Shown: one piece after another, positions 27,354 to 35,599 of the stretch
How the letters are laid out: each line of letters starts with the position of its first letter
Numbering within the stretch: the stretch's first letter is position 1
DNA from: Anaerolineae bacterium
GTDB taxonomy: Bacteria > Chloroflexota > Anaerolineae > Aggregatilineales > JAFGMM01
DNA: 64,000 bases
Direction: 5' to 3'
NCBI GenBank assembly: GCA_027494055.1
Contig: JAOSJO010000001.1
Coordinates: 682,001 to 746,000, forward strand
Notes under the pieces: generated by a model
The model's database searches: none
What the model was told of the DNA's origin: nothing
Seen by the model: only the letters and a program-made list of their open reading frames with translations
Made by a program: the position numbers and the translations under genes

Positions 27354-27377
27354 GGGCAAGGCATGCCTTGCCCCTAC
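27352..27377. repeat. Dispersed palindromic repeat at the right edge of the insertion sequence
   Basis: AGGGGCAAGGCAT and ATGCCTTGCCCCTAC; overlaps the last two bases of the insertion-sequence terminal repeat. Confidence 0.85.
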
Positions 27378-27502
27378 TGATTCGTATTCTTACCCGCCAT
27401 TTTCTGCGATCAGCCGACGACTTATTTCATCGGTTTGCGAAAAACACGCTACAGCGTGATGCCAAGCGGACAACGCGCATAGATACCTGACAGGAGCGCG
27501 CC

Positions 27503-28009
27503 CTATGAGTCGCCGGTGCTCCAGTAGACCGTGCGGCTGATGTCGAACTCGCTGTAAGCGCCGTCCTCGCCGTAGCCTTCGCGCAGGACCATCTCCCAAA
27601 GCCAGTAGAAGGGCCAGGCCTCGCCGCGCCCCCGGCACTGCGTGATGAACCGCGTCGCGGCCTCGGATGGGGGTGTGCGCGGCGCGGCGCAGAAGCCGGG
27701 CGGCAGGGGCGAGCAGCGCAGCGCCTCGGCCTCATACAGCGCGAGGACATCGCAAACGTCGGCGTCGGCGCGGTAGCGCCATGTGTCGATGCCGTGGTCG
27801 ATGTGCTCCGCCTCAAGCAGGGTTGCGTCAGGGTAGATTGGCGGCATGGGCGGATTCACGATCACGAGCAGCGGCCCGCACGTGAGCGCCGCCACGGCCA
27901 GCGCAAACGCGACTGCCAGCACCGCCGCGACCAGCGGCACCCATAGCGGCAGGCCGCGCGGCGGCGCGTCGGCCTGATCCTCCGGCGGCGGTGCGGGGCG
28001 CTCGTCCAT
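27503..28009 (-). CDS. Membrane-anchored protein of unknown function, 168 aa
   Basis: A cytoplasmic N-terminal segment rich in Pro and acidic residues (residues 1-22), one membrane helix (VPLVAAVLAVAFALAVAALTCGPLLVIV), and an extracytoplasmic domain of about 110 residues with four Cys (DVCDVL, LRCSP, GFCAAP, TQCRG) that could form two disulfides. The order helix - YPDA - TWRY - YEAEALRCSP parallels that of the upstream gene (28019-28558: YPDA - FLTYTT - YQERYDAGEDQRC), so the two appear to be tandem paralogs. They are separated by 9 bp on the same strand and should be one operon. Function unknown. Confidence 0.65.
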   Translation of the reverse strand: MDERPAPPPEDQADAPPRGLPLWVPLVAAVLAVAFALAVAALTCGPLLVIVNPPMPPIYPDATLLEAEHIDHGIDTWRYRADADVCDVLALYEAEALRCSPLPPGFCAAPRTPPSEAATRFITQCRGRGEAWPFYWLWEMVLREGYGEDGAYSEFDISRTVYWSTGDS

Positions 28010-28018
28010 CCAATGCGC

Positions 28019-28558
28019 TTATTCTTGCCAGAAACGCTCGATACGGATCACGGTGAGGCCCGCATACTCGCCGCTGGTGTGCGGCTGGACGGTGATGGTC
28101 GCGGCCTGGTAGGCGTTAACGGTGGAGTTGTCGATCACGCAGCGCACTTCGAAGCGCGGCAGGTTGGGATCGTCGTCCACGTTCTCGACGCGCACGCAGC
28201 GCTGGTCTTCGCCCGCGTCGTAGCGCTCCTGGTAAAACGCCGCCACCGTATCGGCGGCGTCGGTCGTCGTGTAGGTCAGGAAGTCGTGCCCCGGCTCCGC
28301 CTGGACCCCGCCAAGGAAGTACGCATCGGGGTAGGCCTCGACCTCGATGGGCTGGCGGCGCGCGTTCAGCGCCAGGTTCAGGACGATGAACCCCACACAC
28401 ACGACGACGACCGCCAGCACGGTGACGCCAATCGTCAGCCGGATGACGGGGCTGCTCAGCAAGGAGGGGGCTTCTTCGGCTTCGGGTGCGGCGGCTGGCG
28501 GCGGCGCGGGTTCCTGACTGCCCGGTTCAGCGTGCGGCTGGGCGTTTGGCTCCGACAT
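28019..28558 (-). CDS. Membrane-anchored protein of unknown function, 179 aa
   Basis: Pro/Ala/Glu-rich N-terminal 35 residues, one membrane helix (VIRLTIGVTVLAVVVVCVGFIVLNLAL), then an extracytoplasmic domain of about 115 residues with two Cys pairs (QRCVRV and VRCVIDN). The segment DTVAAFYQERYDA resembles domains often seen in anchored proteins that hold 'helical hairpin' motifs, but I do not recognise the family. It is a likely paralog of the 27503-28009 product. It lies 38 bp downstream of the J-domain gene on the same strand. Confidence 0.65.
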   Translation of the reverse strand: MSEPNAQPHAEPGSQEPAPPPAAAPEAEEAPSLLSSPVIRLTIGVTVLAVVVVCVGFIVLNLALNARRQPIEVEAYPDAYFLGGVQAEPGHDFLTYTTTDAADTVAAFYQERYDAGEDQRCVRVENVDDDPNLPRFEVRCVIDNSTVNAYQAATITVQPHTSGEYAGLTVIRIERFWQE

Positions 28559-28596
28559 GGCTCACCTGCTCTCCAGTGCGGCGCGTGACGGCGCGG

Positions 28597-29421
28597 TCAA
28601 TGCAGCGCGCGGCGCAGTTGCTCGACCCGCTGCTGCTTCTCCTTCAACTCGCGTCGCACGTCAGCGGCGATTTCGTCCAACAGATTGCGGCCCTGTTTGC
28701 GCGCGAGGCGGTCGTCAAGTTTCAGGTCCATGAGCGGGCTGGACATCAACTGCTCGCGCTCGCGCTGCAGCGCGGCGATTTTGGCCCCCAGCTCGTCATA
28801 GAGCGCCTGCAACTGCTTCAGGCGGATGTGCGCCGGCGGCTCCTGCTGCACGGGCTGGGCGGGCGCGCGGTCCGGCACGTCGAGGAAGGCCTTCAACTCG
28901 CTCAGGCTGCGCGCGGTGTAGGCCTCGTTGACCTGGCCCATGATCTGCGTGCGATAGGCGCGGTCCGCCTCGGTCTCGGCCAGGTCAGGGTGGAAGCGGC
29001 GCGCAAGCTGGCGGTAGAGCTTTTTCACTGCCGTCTCATCGACCGTGGCGGCGCTGCCGCCCTTGATGCGCCCCATCAGGCCGCCCGTCTGCGGCGGGGC
29101 CGGGGTCCGGGCGCGCCGGAACTGCTCGGAGGCGTTGACGTAGTCCTCCGGGGGCTTCCACCCAAAGCGCCAGTCGGCGTGAGGGTCCGGGTCGCCGTAG
29201 AGGTTGACCGTGCGCTGGCGCTCCAGGCGCAGGATTTCCTCGTCGAGTTTCTTGATCTCGTTTTCGACCCAGCGGACCTTGTTGTTGTAGTCGCGCTCGA
29301 ATTGCGCCAGCTCATTGCGCAGGTCAACCAGCTCCGCGTCCAGTTCGGTAAAGGCATTCTCCCTGGACTCGAGCCTGGTGCGCAGCGCCTCAATCTCGAA
29401 GTCTATGTCCGAGAGTGACAT
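28597..29421 (-). CDS. J-domain (DnaJ-like) coiled-coil protein
   Basis: 274 aa from ATG 29421, chosen because MSLSDIDFEIEALRTRLESRE starts the coiled coil and a purine-rich stretch precedes it. Residues 1-75 are a long charged coiled coil. A linker with DWRFGWKPPEDYV follows. Residues about 135-185 are the J-domain, with KKLYRQLARRFHPDLAETEADRAYRTQIMGQVNEAY containing the essential HPD motif (quoted here as a continuous domain core; key residues His-Pro-Asp). A second coiled coil ends the protein. J-domains stimulate Hsp70 (DnaK) ATPase activity; the coiled coils suggest this one recruits DnaK to a specific site. No dnaK is nearby. Confidence 0.8.
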   Translation of the reverse strand: MSLSDIDFEIEALRTRLESRENAFTELDAELVDLRNELAQFERDYNNKVRWVENEIKKLDEEILRLERQRTVNLYGDPDPHADWRFGWKPPEDYVNASEQFRRARTPAPPQTGGLMGRIKGGSAATVDETAVKKLYRQLARRFHPDLAETEADRAYRTQIMGQVNEAYTARSLSELKAFLDVPDRAPAQPVQQEPPAHIRLKQLQALYDELGAKIAALQREREQLMSSPLMDLKLDDRLARKQGRNLLDEIAADVRRELKEKQQRVEQLRRALH

Positions 29422-29610
29422 CTCCCCACCCCTGCAACGGCTGCGCCAGGCGCGACCGGCGCAGCGCAACCAAAGACAACCGCGTCGGCGGTGTGTCAGC
29501 GACCGTTCAAGCGGCGTTCTTAGTGTAGCATATTCACATGCAGGATGCTTAATGCGAAATTGGTCCCATCGCCCGTGTCGCCGGGCCTGCCTGGCGGCGC
29601 GCCCGGCGCA

Positions 29611-30681
29611 TCAGCCCGGTCGCCAGCGGTGGGCCTCGTCCACCATCGCCAGGAAGTTCTCCACCGGGATGTAGTTCGCCACGCTGTTGCCCGTGCCGAG
29701 CACATAGCCCCCGCCGGGCATGCACGCCGCGAGCGTCGCACGCACGCGCGCGCGGACCTCATCGGGGCGCGCCCGGCACAGGAAGTCAACGTCGATGCCG
29801 CCCACAACGCCGACCCGGTGGCCGTACTTCGCCTTGAACGCGGTCACCGGCATGATGGCGTCCTCGAATGAGTGCTTGGCGTCGATCTTCACATCGTCGA
29901 TCAGGTCATCCATGACGGTTTCGAGGTTGCCGCAGGCGTGCAGCGCGTAGACCTTGCCATGATCGTGGGCGCGCTGCGCCAGGCGCTTGTGATAGGGGAA
30001 GACGTACTGGCGCAGGTGCTCAGGCGCGACCATGGTGGCGGTCTTGAAGCCCATGTCGTCGCCGGTGAACAGGCCGCCCACGCAGTCCATGTCGAGCGCG
30101 GCCTCCGCGACCGGCAGCGCGATGGCCGCGACCCTCTCAGCGATGGCGGCCACCAGCGCCGGGTCGTCGTACAGGGCGAGGGCGAACGGCTCGTAACCCA
30201 TCAGCCACATGATCGGCTCCAGGATGCCGCCCACGTTTGCCAGCACCTTCATCCCTTCGGGCATGATGCGCCCGGCAAGCTCGATCTGCGAGAAGTCGGC
30301 GTCTTCGGCGCGCGGCCAGGGATACCGCTCGAAGTCCGCCCAGTTCTGGAGGATGCCCACTGACGCGGCGTGCCAGGAGCGCAGTCCGCGCCTCAGCGCG
30401 GCGGTGTCTTCGGTGGCAACCAGCTTCATGGGGAGGTCCGGGCCGGTGTTCAGCCAGACGGCGTCGTAGCCCAACTGCCGCCAGAAGTCCACGACGATGC
30501 GGGTCCAGCGCGCGCTCTCTTCGGCGCTGGCTGGCGGGGCATAGTCCACGCCCATCAGCGCCGCGATGACCTCCCGGTCGGCGAACAACTCCAGGAGCGG
30601 CGCGCGCTCAAGCGCGCCCTGCCGGGTCAGCGCCCGGCGCAGCAGGTCGAAATTCGGCTCGCGTGTGGTGCTCAGGTTCAT
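29611..30681 (-). CDS. Uroporphyrinogen-decarboxylase-family protein (URO-D/methyltransferase type)
   Basis: 356 aa from ATG 30681. The TIM-barrel URO-D fold is recognised from GLFTGDDMGFKTATMVAPEHLRQYVFPYHKRL, HACGNLETVMDDLIDDVKIDAKHSFEDAI and GYVLGTGNSVANYIPVENF. The His/Cys in HACGN and the final GTGNS correspond to the zinc or substrate residues of cobalamin-dependent methyltransferases such as MtaA/CmuA; true HemE enzymes have different N-terminal Arg motifs. It is therefore probably not HemE but a catabolic demethylase-type member of unknown substrate. It stands alone, 190 bp upstream of the J-domain gene, divergent from the coiled-coil gene at 30919. Confidence 0.75.
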   Translation of the reverse strand: MNLSTTREPNFDLLRRALTRQGALERAPLLELFADREVIAALMGVDYAPPASAEESARWTRIVVDFWRQLGYDAVWLNTGPDLPMKLVATEDTAALRRGLRSWHAASVGILQNWADFERYPWPRAEDADFSQIELAGRIMPEGMKVLANVGGILEPIMWLMGYEPFALALYDDPALVAAIAERVAAIALPVAEAALDMDCVGGLFTGDDMGFKTATMVAPEHLRQYVFPYHKRLAQRAHDHGKVYALHACGNLETVMDDLIDDVKIDAKHSFEDAIMPVTAFKAKYGHRVGVVGGIDVDFLCRARPDEVRARVRATLAACMPGGGYVLGTGNSVANYIPVENFLAMVDEAHRWRPG

Positions 30682-30918
30682 TTGGGGGCCATCCTCTGTC
30701 GGGTGGTGCGCGCGCAGGCTCTGTGACAGCAGCGCTGGCGCGCCGTCTGCACACCGCCTCATTGTACACGAGGGCAGAAGGTACACGCCAGCGACTTGCG
30801 GCTTTGCGGTGATGCGTTATGATCGCGCTCCTGCCCGGACCGGGCGCGTGCGGGGCGGGCCGTTATCTGTGTTATAATTTTGGTACCCTGAAGCACGTGT
30901 AGGCTATGGAGGGGAGCG

Positions 30919-32151
30919 GTGGACGATAAACAAGCGCTCAAGATGATTGAATGGTTGGATGAAGAGCGCCGCAAGGACAAAGGGACCATTGCCCGGCTTG
31001 AGGAGCGCATCTCGCAGCAGAACGAGCTGATCGGGCAGCTCACGCGCCGGCTCAACGGCCTTGAGAGCGATCAGAACGCCATGCGCAATATGTTCATGCC
31101 CTCAGGCCGCTACGACGACATCCTGCAGCATTACCGTACCGAACTGCGCCAGGCCATCGAACAGATTGAGGACCGGCGCAGCATCGCGGAGCGCGAATCC
31201 GAGCGCCGGAACCAGATCGCGCGCGACGGCATCATCCGCCCGGTGCGCGAGCTGGGCGACCGGATGGAGAAGCTCGAACGCATTATCGATGAACTGCCCG
31301 CTGTGCGCATCGAGGCCGAGCGGCTGGGTGCGCAGTTTGTGGAGCTACAGCAGTCGCTTGACGACCTCAACCGCCTGGCCGAAGAACCCGACCGCCGCCT
31401 GGCTTTCCTCGAAGAGCAGCGCCGGCAGGATGCGCGGCGCATCTCGGAGATTCAGACCGAGATGCCCGAAGTCCAGAAGCAGATCGATCAACTGCGGCCC
31501 AAGATGGAACTGCTCGAAGAGATGACGCTGCGCAACGAGAAGCGCCTGCTCGAAATCCAGAGCAGCGAGCGCGAACAGCGCGAACAGATTCAGCAGTTCA
31601 TCGACCAGCAGACCCTCCTTCTCCATCAGCGCGACCAGCAAATCCAGGAACTCACGACCAGCATTGGCGCTTATGACGAGGATATGCTGCGCTACATGGA
31701 GCGCTTCGAGACCTGGTCGGAGACGTACCGGCAGATGAAGAAGATCGTGGACGACTTCGAGCGCATCAGCGACCGGTTGGAGCGCCGCATCAACGAGGTG
31801 GCGGAGATGCAGCGCCTCTCGGAGGAGCGCTTCCGCCAGGAATGGAATGAGTTCGCCGCCGACGACCAGAAGCGCTGGAAGCAGTTCACCCTCACCAACG
31901 ACGAGGCCTGGCGCGAGCACGACCAGGAGTACGAGAAGGACATGAGCGAGCTGCGCCAGTTGGGCGACCGCTTCCCGCCCATCGAAGAGAGCCTGCGCCG
32001 GCTCTGGGCGTTGGAGCGCGAGCGCACCCGCGTCTACTCCGAGCGCTTCCAGGAACTGCTCAACGAGTACGACCAGCCCGACGGCCAGAAGACGCGGCCC
32101 GCGCCGCCGGCGTCGCCCTCTGGGGCGCGGACGTGGGGCAACGGCGGGTAG
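30919..32151 (+). CDS. Long coiled-coil protein of unknown function, 410 aa
   Basis: GTG start at 30919 with GGAGGGG-like purines upstream (GGAGGGGAGCG). Almost the whole protein (residues 1-375) is heptad-rich, charged alpha-helix (ERISQQNELIGQLTRRLNGLE, QREQIQQFIDQQTLLLHQRDQQ and similar), with a Pro-rich C-terminal tail. There is no membrane segment or signal peptide. The pattern resembles cytoplasmic structural or polar-organising proteins. TATAAT at 30873-30878 is a likely -10 box; I see no good -35 box. A clear terminator follows (32179-32214), so it is a single-gene unit. Confidence 0.75.
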   Translation: MDDKQALKMIEWLDEERRKDKGTIARLEERISQQNELIGQLTRRLNGLESDQNAMRNMFMPSGRYDDILQHYRTELRQAIEQIEDRRSIAERESERRNQIARDGIIRPVRELGDRMEKLERIIDELPAVRIEAERLGAQFVELQQSLDDLNRLAEEPDRRLAFLEEQRRQDARRISEIQTEMPEVQKQIDQLRPKMELLEEMTLRNEKRLLEIQSSEREQREQIQQFIDQQTLLLHQRDQQIQELTTSIGAYDEDMLRYMERFETWSETYRQMKKIVDDFERISDRLERRINEVAEMQRLSEERFRQEWNEFAADDQKRWKQFTLTNDEAWREHDQEYEKDMSELRQLGDRFPPIEESLRRLWALERERTRVYSERFQELLNEYDQPDGQKTRPAPPASPSGARTWGNGG

Positions 32152-32178
32152 CCCGCCGCCTGTTCAGGACCTGAGCAG

Positions 32179-32214
32179 CTCCCCGCGAGCATGAAGCGCG
32201 CGGGGAGTTTTCTT
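32179..32214 (+). terminator. Rho-independent terminator
   Basis: Stem CTCCCCGCG/CGCGGGGAG, loop of 11 nt, tail TTTTCTT. Confidence 0.88.
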
Positions 32215-32237
32215 AGGGCTTTCAGGTTCGTATCTAC

Positions 32238-32273
32238 CTCACCCCCGCCGCGCTCGCCGCGCGGCGCGGTGAG
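32238..32273. repeat. C/G-tract inverted repeat
   Basis: CTCACCCCCGCCGCGC and GCGCGGCGCGGTGAG arms. Same style as 408-489 and 19968-20040. Confidence 0.6.
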
Positions 32274-32350
32274 TTCAATGGATAAGGGAGAAATGCGCCT
32301 GTCGCTTCATGAGAATCGAAAGCCCCTGAGCCTTTTCTGCAATGCGTGGC

Positions 32351-32373
32351 ATTCGCGCTATTCGTGGTTAAAA
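32351..32373 (-). repeat. Short dispersed motif, inverted copy
   Basis: The complement reads AACCACGAATAGCGCGAAT, as at 526-546. Confidence 0.5.
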
Positions 32374-32422
32374 TCTGCCGCCACATCAACCGGTCAACCT
32401 GGAACGGAACAAGAGGCCGACC

Positions 32423-34300
32423 ATGCACGTTATCGGCACCGCCGGCCACGTCGATCACGGCAAGAGCGCGCTCGTCAGGGCGCTGACGGGCATCAACCCT
32501 GACCGCCTCCGCGAGGAGCAGGAGCGCGAGATGACCATCGACCTCGGCTTCGCCTGGCTCACGCTCCCCAATGGCGAGAGCGTGGGCATTGTCGATGTGC
32601 CGGGGCACCGCGACTTCATCGAGAACATGCTCGCCGGCGTCGGCGGCATCGACGCGGCGCTGTTCGTGGTCGCCGCCGACGAGGGCGTGATGCCGCAGAC
32701 GCGCGAGCACCTGGCGATCCTCGACCTGCTGGAGACCCAGGGCGGCGTGATCGCGCTCACCAAGCGCGACCTGATCCACGACCCCGAATGGCTGGAACTC
32801 GTGACCGCCGAGGTTTCGGAGGCGGTCGATGGCACCGTCCTCGCCGACGCGCCGATCATCCCGGTCTCGGCGCACACCGGCGAGGGGCTGGAGGCGCTGG
32901 TCACGGCGCTGCAGAGCGCGCTGGCCGGCCGCCCGCCCCACCCTGACCGGGGCCGCCCGCGCCTGTGGGTGGACCGCGTGTTTACCATCAGCGGCTTCGG
33001 CACGGTGGTGACGGGCACGCTCACCGACGGCGCGCTCGCGGTCGGCCAGGAGGTCGTCTTCCTGCCCGAAGGTCTGCGGGGCCGCGTGCGCGGCCTGCAG
33101 ACGCACAAGGCGAAGATCGAGCGCGCGCTGCCGGGGAGCCGGGTCGCGGTCAACGTGAGCGGCGTGAGCAAGGACCAGGTCAGGCGCGGCGACCTGCTCA
33201 CCATACCCGGATGGCTGCGCGGCACGGTGCTGGCCGACGTGCGCTTCCGCCACCTACCCGACGCCAGCCGCCCGCTCAGGCATAACACCGAGGTCAAGCT
33301 GTTCGTCGGCGCGGCGGAGGTGGTGGCGCGCGCGCGCCTGCTGGACGCGCCCGAACTCGCGCCGGGACAGGAGGGCTGGCTGCAACTGCGCCTGGAGCGG
33401 GAAACGCCCTCGTGCGTGGCGACCGCTTCATCCTGCGCTATCCCTCGCCGCCGGAGACCGTCGGCGGGGGCGTGGTGATCGATCCCGCGCCGGGCCGGCG
33501 CTGGCGGCGCTTCAGGCCCGACGTGGTCGCGCGCCTGGAGACGCTTACGCGCGGCTCGCCGGGCCAGCGTGTGCGCCAGGCGCTTGACGCCGCCGGGACG
33601 CCGCTCGATCCGGCGGAACTCGGCCGGCGCGCCGGCCTGAGCGGGGAGGAGTTGCGCGCCGCCATCGACGAGGCGCAGGCGGCGGAGGGCGTGTTCGCAC
33701 TCGGCGCGGCGCTGGTCTCCGCCGGGGCGTGGGCCAGCCTCACCGAGCGCCTGCGGCGCGAGCTGGCGACCTTCCACGCGCAGGAGCCGCTGCTGCCCGG
33801 CATGCCGCGCGAGGCGCTGCGCAGCCGGCTGGGGCTGGCGGCGCGTCCATTCAACGACCTGATGGCGCGCGCCGCAGCGGAGGGCGTCTTCGTGGACGAG
33901 GGCGCGACCGCCCGGCTGCCGGACCACGCGGTGCGCTTCAGCGCGGCGCAGGCGGCGGCCATCGACCGCCTGATGGGGCAGTTCGACGCCAACCGGTACA
34001 CGCCGCCCTCGTACAAAGAGGCTGCCGGAGGTGGTGGGCGAGGACGTGCTGCGCGCGCTCATCGGCCAGGGGCGGCTGAAGCAGGTGCAGCCGGACGTGC
34101 TCCTGACGCCGGCCACATATAACGAGATGCTGGCGGCGGTGCGCGAGATCGTGGGCGCGAAGGGGGAGATCACGGCGGCGGAACTGCGTGACCGCTTCAA
34201 CACGACGCGGAAGTACGCCATCGGGCTGCTGGAGCATCTCGACGCGATTGGCGTGACCCGGCGCGTGGGCGACGCGCGCGTGCTGGTCAGAGAGCCGTAG
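32423..34300 (+). CDS. selB: Selenocysteine-specific elongation factor SelB (two frame changes)
   Basis: About 627 aa. It delivers selenocysteyl-tRNA to UGA codons marked by a SECIS element. GTPase motifs: [11 protein letters not shown] (G1), [13 protein letters not shown] (G3), TKRDL (G4), [10 protein letters not shown] (G5). EF-Tu-like domains follow ([32 protein letters not shown]), then the C-terminal winged helices that bind SECIS RNA (ending [29 protein letters not shown]). The frame changes near 33405 (LERE to [22 protein letters not shown]; one base missing) and near 34020 (YKEA to [14 protein letters not shown]; two bases missing or one extra). No selA, selC or selD lies in the window, and no selenoprotein with an in-frame UGA was identified. 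Confidence 0.92.
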
Positions 34301-34360
34301 GCCGCGCGCCGCGCCCGGTTCTGAGCCAGGCCGTTTCACCCGCCCACCCGGTGGGGTAGA

Positions 34361-34384
34361 GACAAGGGGCTTAAGCCCCTTGTC
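34361..34384. repeat. 24-bp perfect palindrome (GACAAGGGGCTT type)
   Basis: GACAAGGGGCTT and AAGCCCCTTGTC. It sits between selB and the DUF151 gene, preceded by GTGGGGTAGA. Confidence 0.85.
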
Positions 34385-34479
34385 CAGCCGCGGGAGGTTG
34401 TTTCGCATCGATTACGTTGTGATGTGCAGCGACCTCTCTCCAGGAAATCTTCTCATTCGCAAGAAAGGATCCGATTCTC

Positions 34480-34957
34480 ATGTCAGTTGAGGTGCGCATC
34501 GCCGGTCTGGTCACGGAGGACCGCGACCGCAGGGTGGTGCTGTTGGACGAAGCCGGCCGGCGGGCGCTGCCGGTCTGGGTGTGGTGGGAAAGCTACTGGT
34601 CGATTGACATCGCCTTGCGGAAGTTCCCGCTGCGGCAGCCGACGATATCGCAGTTTGTGACGCGCCTGCTCGAGGCCACCGGCGCGACGCTGGAGCGCGT
34701 GACGATTACGGAGTACCTCCATATCGACCTGTACGCCAGCGCCGCGCTGCGCAAGGATGGCGTGGCCTGGGAGATGGACATCGGCCCCAGCGACGCGCTC
34801 GCGCTGGCGGCGTGGGGGGGCTGCCCCATCTACGTCGCTGAGGCTGTGATGGACATGTTCGCGGTTCCGGTGCAGGGGGCGGGCCTTCGACGACGCCGTG
34901 CTCGCACAGATCGTGAAAGATGCCGATGCGGCCAGAGTCGCCATGGAGAGGCGCACG
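34480..34957 (+). CDS. DUF151 bifunctional-nuclease-family domain (frame change near its end)
   Basis: About 160 aa. The family signature is clear: VEVRIAGLVTEDRDRRVVLLDEAGRRALPVWV, then ALRKFPLRQPTISQFVTRLLEATGATLERVTITEY and MDIGPSDALALAAWGGCPIYVAEAVM (named by these end segments). DUF151 proteins have RNase/DNase activity in plants; the bacterial role is unknown. Near 34880 one extra G shifts the frame; the restored end is FDDAVLAQIVKDADAARVAM. The restored frame has no stop before the phosphatase at 34958, so the two may be one fused 314-aa protein, or the stop may be lost by an additional error. Without correction the frame runs to 35073. Confidence 0.75.
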
Positions 34958-35422
34958 ATGGCGGTGGACCAGGTCGTCGAGGGCATCTACATCGGCGGCG
35001 CACCGGCGGTGGACCATGCCGACGCGCTGCGCGCCGCCGGCGTCACGCGCGTGCTCAAGCTCAGCACGCTTGAGCAGGCCTGGCCGGATGACTTTGTGGT
35101 CTTCGACAACGCGCTCAACGACAGCGAGTTCGTGCCGCTGGACATGCTGCAACGCGGCGTTGCGTTCGTCCGCGCGCAGCGCGAGGCGGGGCACAGCGTG
35201 CTGATCGCGTGTCATGCGGGCGTCAGCCGCTCCTCGACGTTCGTGATGGCCTACCTGATGGACGCGCTCGGCTACGACCTGCGCGAAGCGTGGGCGCGGC
35301 TGAGCGCGCAGCACGGCGCGGCGTGGCCGATGCCCCAGATGTGGGAATCGCTGCTCGCGCATTTCGACCACGGCTACCAGATGGACGACGTTCACGCCTG
35401 GCTGGAGGCGGCGCGCCCGTAG
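34958..35422 (+). CDS. Dual-specificity protein phosphatase
   Basis: 154 aa from ATG 34958, with GGAGAGG at 34945-34951, 6 nt upstream; earlier starts in the same frame (GTG 34898, ATG 34943) are also possible. The active-site loop is ACHAGVSRSSTFVMAY (HCxxGxxR type, here His-Ala-Gly with Cys preceding: CHAGVSR), with Cys as nucleophile and Arg binding phosphate. The general acid is probably an Asp in VFDNALNDSE. Such enzymes remove phosphate from Ser/Thr/Tyr or from phosphoinositides and RNA caps. It is in the same frame as the end of the DUF151 domain after one-base correction, so fusion is possible. Confidence 0.85.
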   Translation: MAVDQVVEGIYIGGAPAVDHADALRAAGVTRVLKLSTLEQAWPDDFVVFDNALNDSEFVPLDMLQRGVAFVRAQREAGHSVLIACHAGVSRSSTFVMAYLMDALGYDLREAWARLSAQHGAAWPMPQMWESLLAHFDHGYQMDDVHAWLEAARP

Positions 35423-35599
35423 CCTTTGCGTGCCGCGACGGCCAACTCGCGGCGCTAACCGGCAAAACCGGGATATTTATCACCTGGACTCAACGTTTAC
35501 TTACACTATATTCTTTCCGCCAGGGCGTGTACCCTGGAAGGGCGAAGCAACGTCGCTCACACTGCAATCTGCAAACGGTTATGACGCGAGGAGAAAACG

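Noticed and set aside
29611..30681. True uroporphyrinogen decarboxylase (hemE)
   Set aside because: The N-terminal Arg-rich HemE motifs are not present and no haem genes are adjacent; the C-terminal HACGN/GTGNS pattern is closer to methyltransferase-type members.
34301..34479. selC (tRNA-Sec) downstream of selB
   Set aside because: No 90-nt cloverleaf with a UCA anticodon can be folded; the interval contains only the GACAAGGGG palindrome.
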